Below are positions 62,473-64,000 of a stretch of DNA of 64,000 nt, piece by piece. Both the position numbers and the translations under genes were made by a program. The stretch is from Gordionus sp. m RMFG-2023 (Eukaryota; Nematomorpha; Gordioida; Chordodea; Parachordodidae), in assembly GCF_954871325.1 (NCBI RefSeq), contig NC_088779.1, positions 26,274,869-26,338,868 of the forward strand. Direction: 5' to 3'. A model generated the notes under the pieces. It saw nothing but the letters and a program-made list of their open reading frames with translations. It was not told the DNA's origin and did not search any database. Every line of letters begins with the position of its first letter. Positions within the stretch are counted from its first letter, which is position 1.

Positions 62473-63773
62473 TTAAGGCTTATATTTTTTTGTACAACTT
62501 TTCTTGCTCTTAAAATTGTTAGAATTTCTTTCATATCCACCATAAATAAAAATTTTACATTTTTTAGCTTCCGAATACCATCTATTTACAAGGCTTACAC
62601 ATGGTCCATGTTCTAGAGGCAACTGACAATTAGTTAATCTTTTGCAAAATGAATCAAAAGGAGGAGGGGAGGGGAGGGGAGGGGGGTTAGAGATGAACCC
62701 CCTCTTTTTCGTAAGAACATTTGATCAGCCTCTTAACCAATTTATTGTTTTATTTCCCCATAGAACCATCCTTTGATAGGTTACATATAAGTATTGGAGT
62801 TTTGGCAAAAATTATATTTATTTAGATAATTTATCATAATAATTTTATGTTTGATGAAATACAATTTATTATAATTCATATCCTGTATATTTGATTGAAA
62901 TCATTACAGGAAATAATAATTACTAATACATTTTTACAGATATCAATATTGAAAGATCTACCCCCCCCCCCCCACCTTTCCCTTTCGTTTGTTTGATATT
63001 TTACACAACCAACATTTGGCAGTATTAAATTATTTGGTTACTATAATGACAAATTACTTATCTAGGGAGAAAACCCAAATCAAAATGTAATTGATGATAT
63101 GAATTTTATTCCTTTTTCCGCCATTCTTTTCTTTTATTCCAAGCGTATAATGTTATTCGATTAAGATTGAGAATGATGTTTATATGGTTATATTATATTG
63201 TTGAACTTTAAATGAATGTTATTATTGTATCTTGTTGAATTGATCTTATGATCATTGTATTTGTATCTATTAAAATCTAATATATGAACCATTTGTCTAT
63301 TATTTTAAATCGAAATGTATGTTATCGCATTCTAAAATAAAAAAATATTTATTGTTAAACACACTATAAATATATTACACATTATAAAAAAAAATTGTCA
63401 AAATACATTAATATTTCATAATAATTACAGCTTATATATTATTAATTAAGGAATGCAACTTAAAGGCTGATTAGTTTGGATAGACCTGTAGAAAGCACCA
63501 CAAAGGCCTCTGCAAGGATACGGAGTACATATTACATCTATGGTAGAAGGCTCGCAAAAAGCTACAGTTTCACAAGGTTCGCATTCGGGAGTAGTTTCAT
63601 TATTTTCGCAAAACCATGGGTCTAATTTGAGTATATGTATGGCTGGCAAAGGGTGTTTAGTTGGCTTAAAAAGAATAGTTGATGGCAAACTTATAATTGG
63701 GATTGAGGCTGTAAGCGACGAAGTTGTAACGGGATCAGTTAATTTTGTGGTGTTGATTAGGTGTTTTTCTATC
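62473..63773 (-). CDS. Secreted Kunitz-domain protein with a cysteine-rich leader, 3' exons
   Basis: Two exons are supported: 63773-63486 (donor CTACAG|GTCTAT, phase 2) and 62638-62473 (acceptor GCAAAAG, phase 2, stop TAA). The first encodes a Ser/Thr/Pro-rich stretch, then DPWFCENNETTPECEPCETV, ICTPYPCRGLCGAFYR: seven cysteines in no pattern I know. The second is a C-terminal Kunitz domain: NCQLPLEHGPC, NRWYSEAKKCKIFIYGGYER, NSNNFKSKKSC, TKKY. Two cysteine positions of the family (after GG, and the last one) are Tyr. Known role: Kunitz domains block serine proteases through the residue after the second Cys, here Val, which would suit elastase-like targets if still active. The donor choice matters: if exon 1 is read on, it stops at 63446 and leaves out the Kunitz domain. 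The 5' exons, with any signal peptide, lie beyond the window. Confidence 0.65.
62661..62687 (+). promoter_or_regulatory. G-quadruplex/i-motif-forming tract near a 3' splice site
   Basis: GGAGGAGGGGAGGGGAGGGG followed by AGGGGGG: at least four runs of four G separated by single A. On the minus (coding) strand it is a C-rich pyrimidine tract ending 23 nt before the Kunitz exon begins. Confidence 0.6.
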
Positions 63774-64000
63774 CTTTCTTTATTATAAATGATAATACAG
63801 TATAATTAAAAATTTAATATGTATCATGGTATTTCTTAAAAAAAATATAAAAATCCGAAAATTTACTAATATACCCTAAATCAAATTAGATTCCCAATAA
63901 ATGGATTTAAATAACCATATTTACACATAAAATTATATATGGTGAGAATAATGATGATTATTTTTATTCACAAATCTTATTCTCCTTTTATATATCGTAA

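Overview
The window is AT-rich nuclear DNA of a metazoan animal whose lineage I cannot fix. Genes are split into small exons by introns from about 60 bp to over 3 kb. The protein families are animal-type: antistasin and Kunitz protease inhibitors, a CAP protein with a ShKT-like tail, an EMI plus four-FAS1 matrix protein, and an UNC-93-like membrane protein. hAT-type DNA transposons and their short derivatives are abundant. All exon models were built by hand from splice signals, matching intron phases and family motifs; nothing was aligned to a database.

Layout. 0.5-1.1 kb: a ~116-bp tandem repeat. 1.7-2.8 kb and 13.7-15.7 kb: two paralogous three-exon minus-strand genes for small secreted antistasin-type inhibitors, with about 11 kb between them that holds a decayed hAT element (itself interrupted by a GGCCCGG-rich MITE) and a tRNA-like repeat. 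16.4-18.4 kb: a possible LTR-element fossil. 19.1-21.6 kb: a nearly whole hAT transposon with a perfect 8-bp target duplication, sitting inside another repeat. 22.2-24.6 kb: a seven-exon plus-strand CAP/ShKT gene. 25.5-26.3 kb: a LINE reverse-transcriptase remnant. 28.4-40.2 kb: a 13-exon minus-strand gene whose conceptual product (719 aa) has the signal peptide, EMI-like and 4xFAS1 layout of TGFBI/periostin; its introns hold several MITEs, one nested in another. 41.3-42.1 kb: a LINE endonuclease remnant. 45.0-45.5 kb: the last two exons of a third antistasin-like gene. 45.8-49.6 kb: exons of one or two unrecognised plus-strand genes, the last with a proline-rich tail bracketed by inverted minisatellites. 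47.9-49.0 kb: a short hAT derivative with GAACGCGTTC palindromes at both ends. 51.2-54.25 kb: a decayed LTR retroelement on the minus strand. 54.7-59.1 kb: a complete four-exon UNC-93-like gene (486 aa). 62.5-63.8 kb: the 3' exons of a minus-strand Kunitz gene whose Kunitz domain carries Tyr at two of the six cysteine positions.

Four of the seven recognised loci would make secreted protease inhibitors (three antistasin-type, one Kunitz), and a fifth would make a secreted CAP protein. I infer an inhibitor/secretome-rich neighbourhood that grew in part by local duplication. No undescribed multi-gene system is proven. The leads most worth following are the duplicated antistasin pair, the Kunitz domain with mismatched cysteine losses, the exon bracketed by inverted minisatellites, and the palindrome-ended hAT elements.
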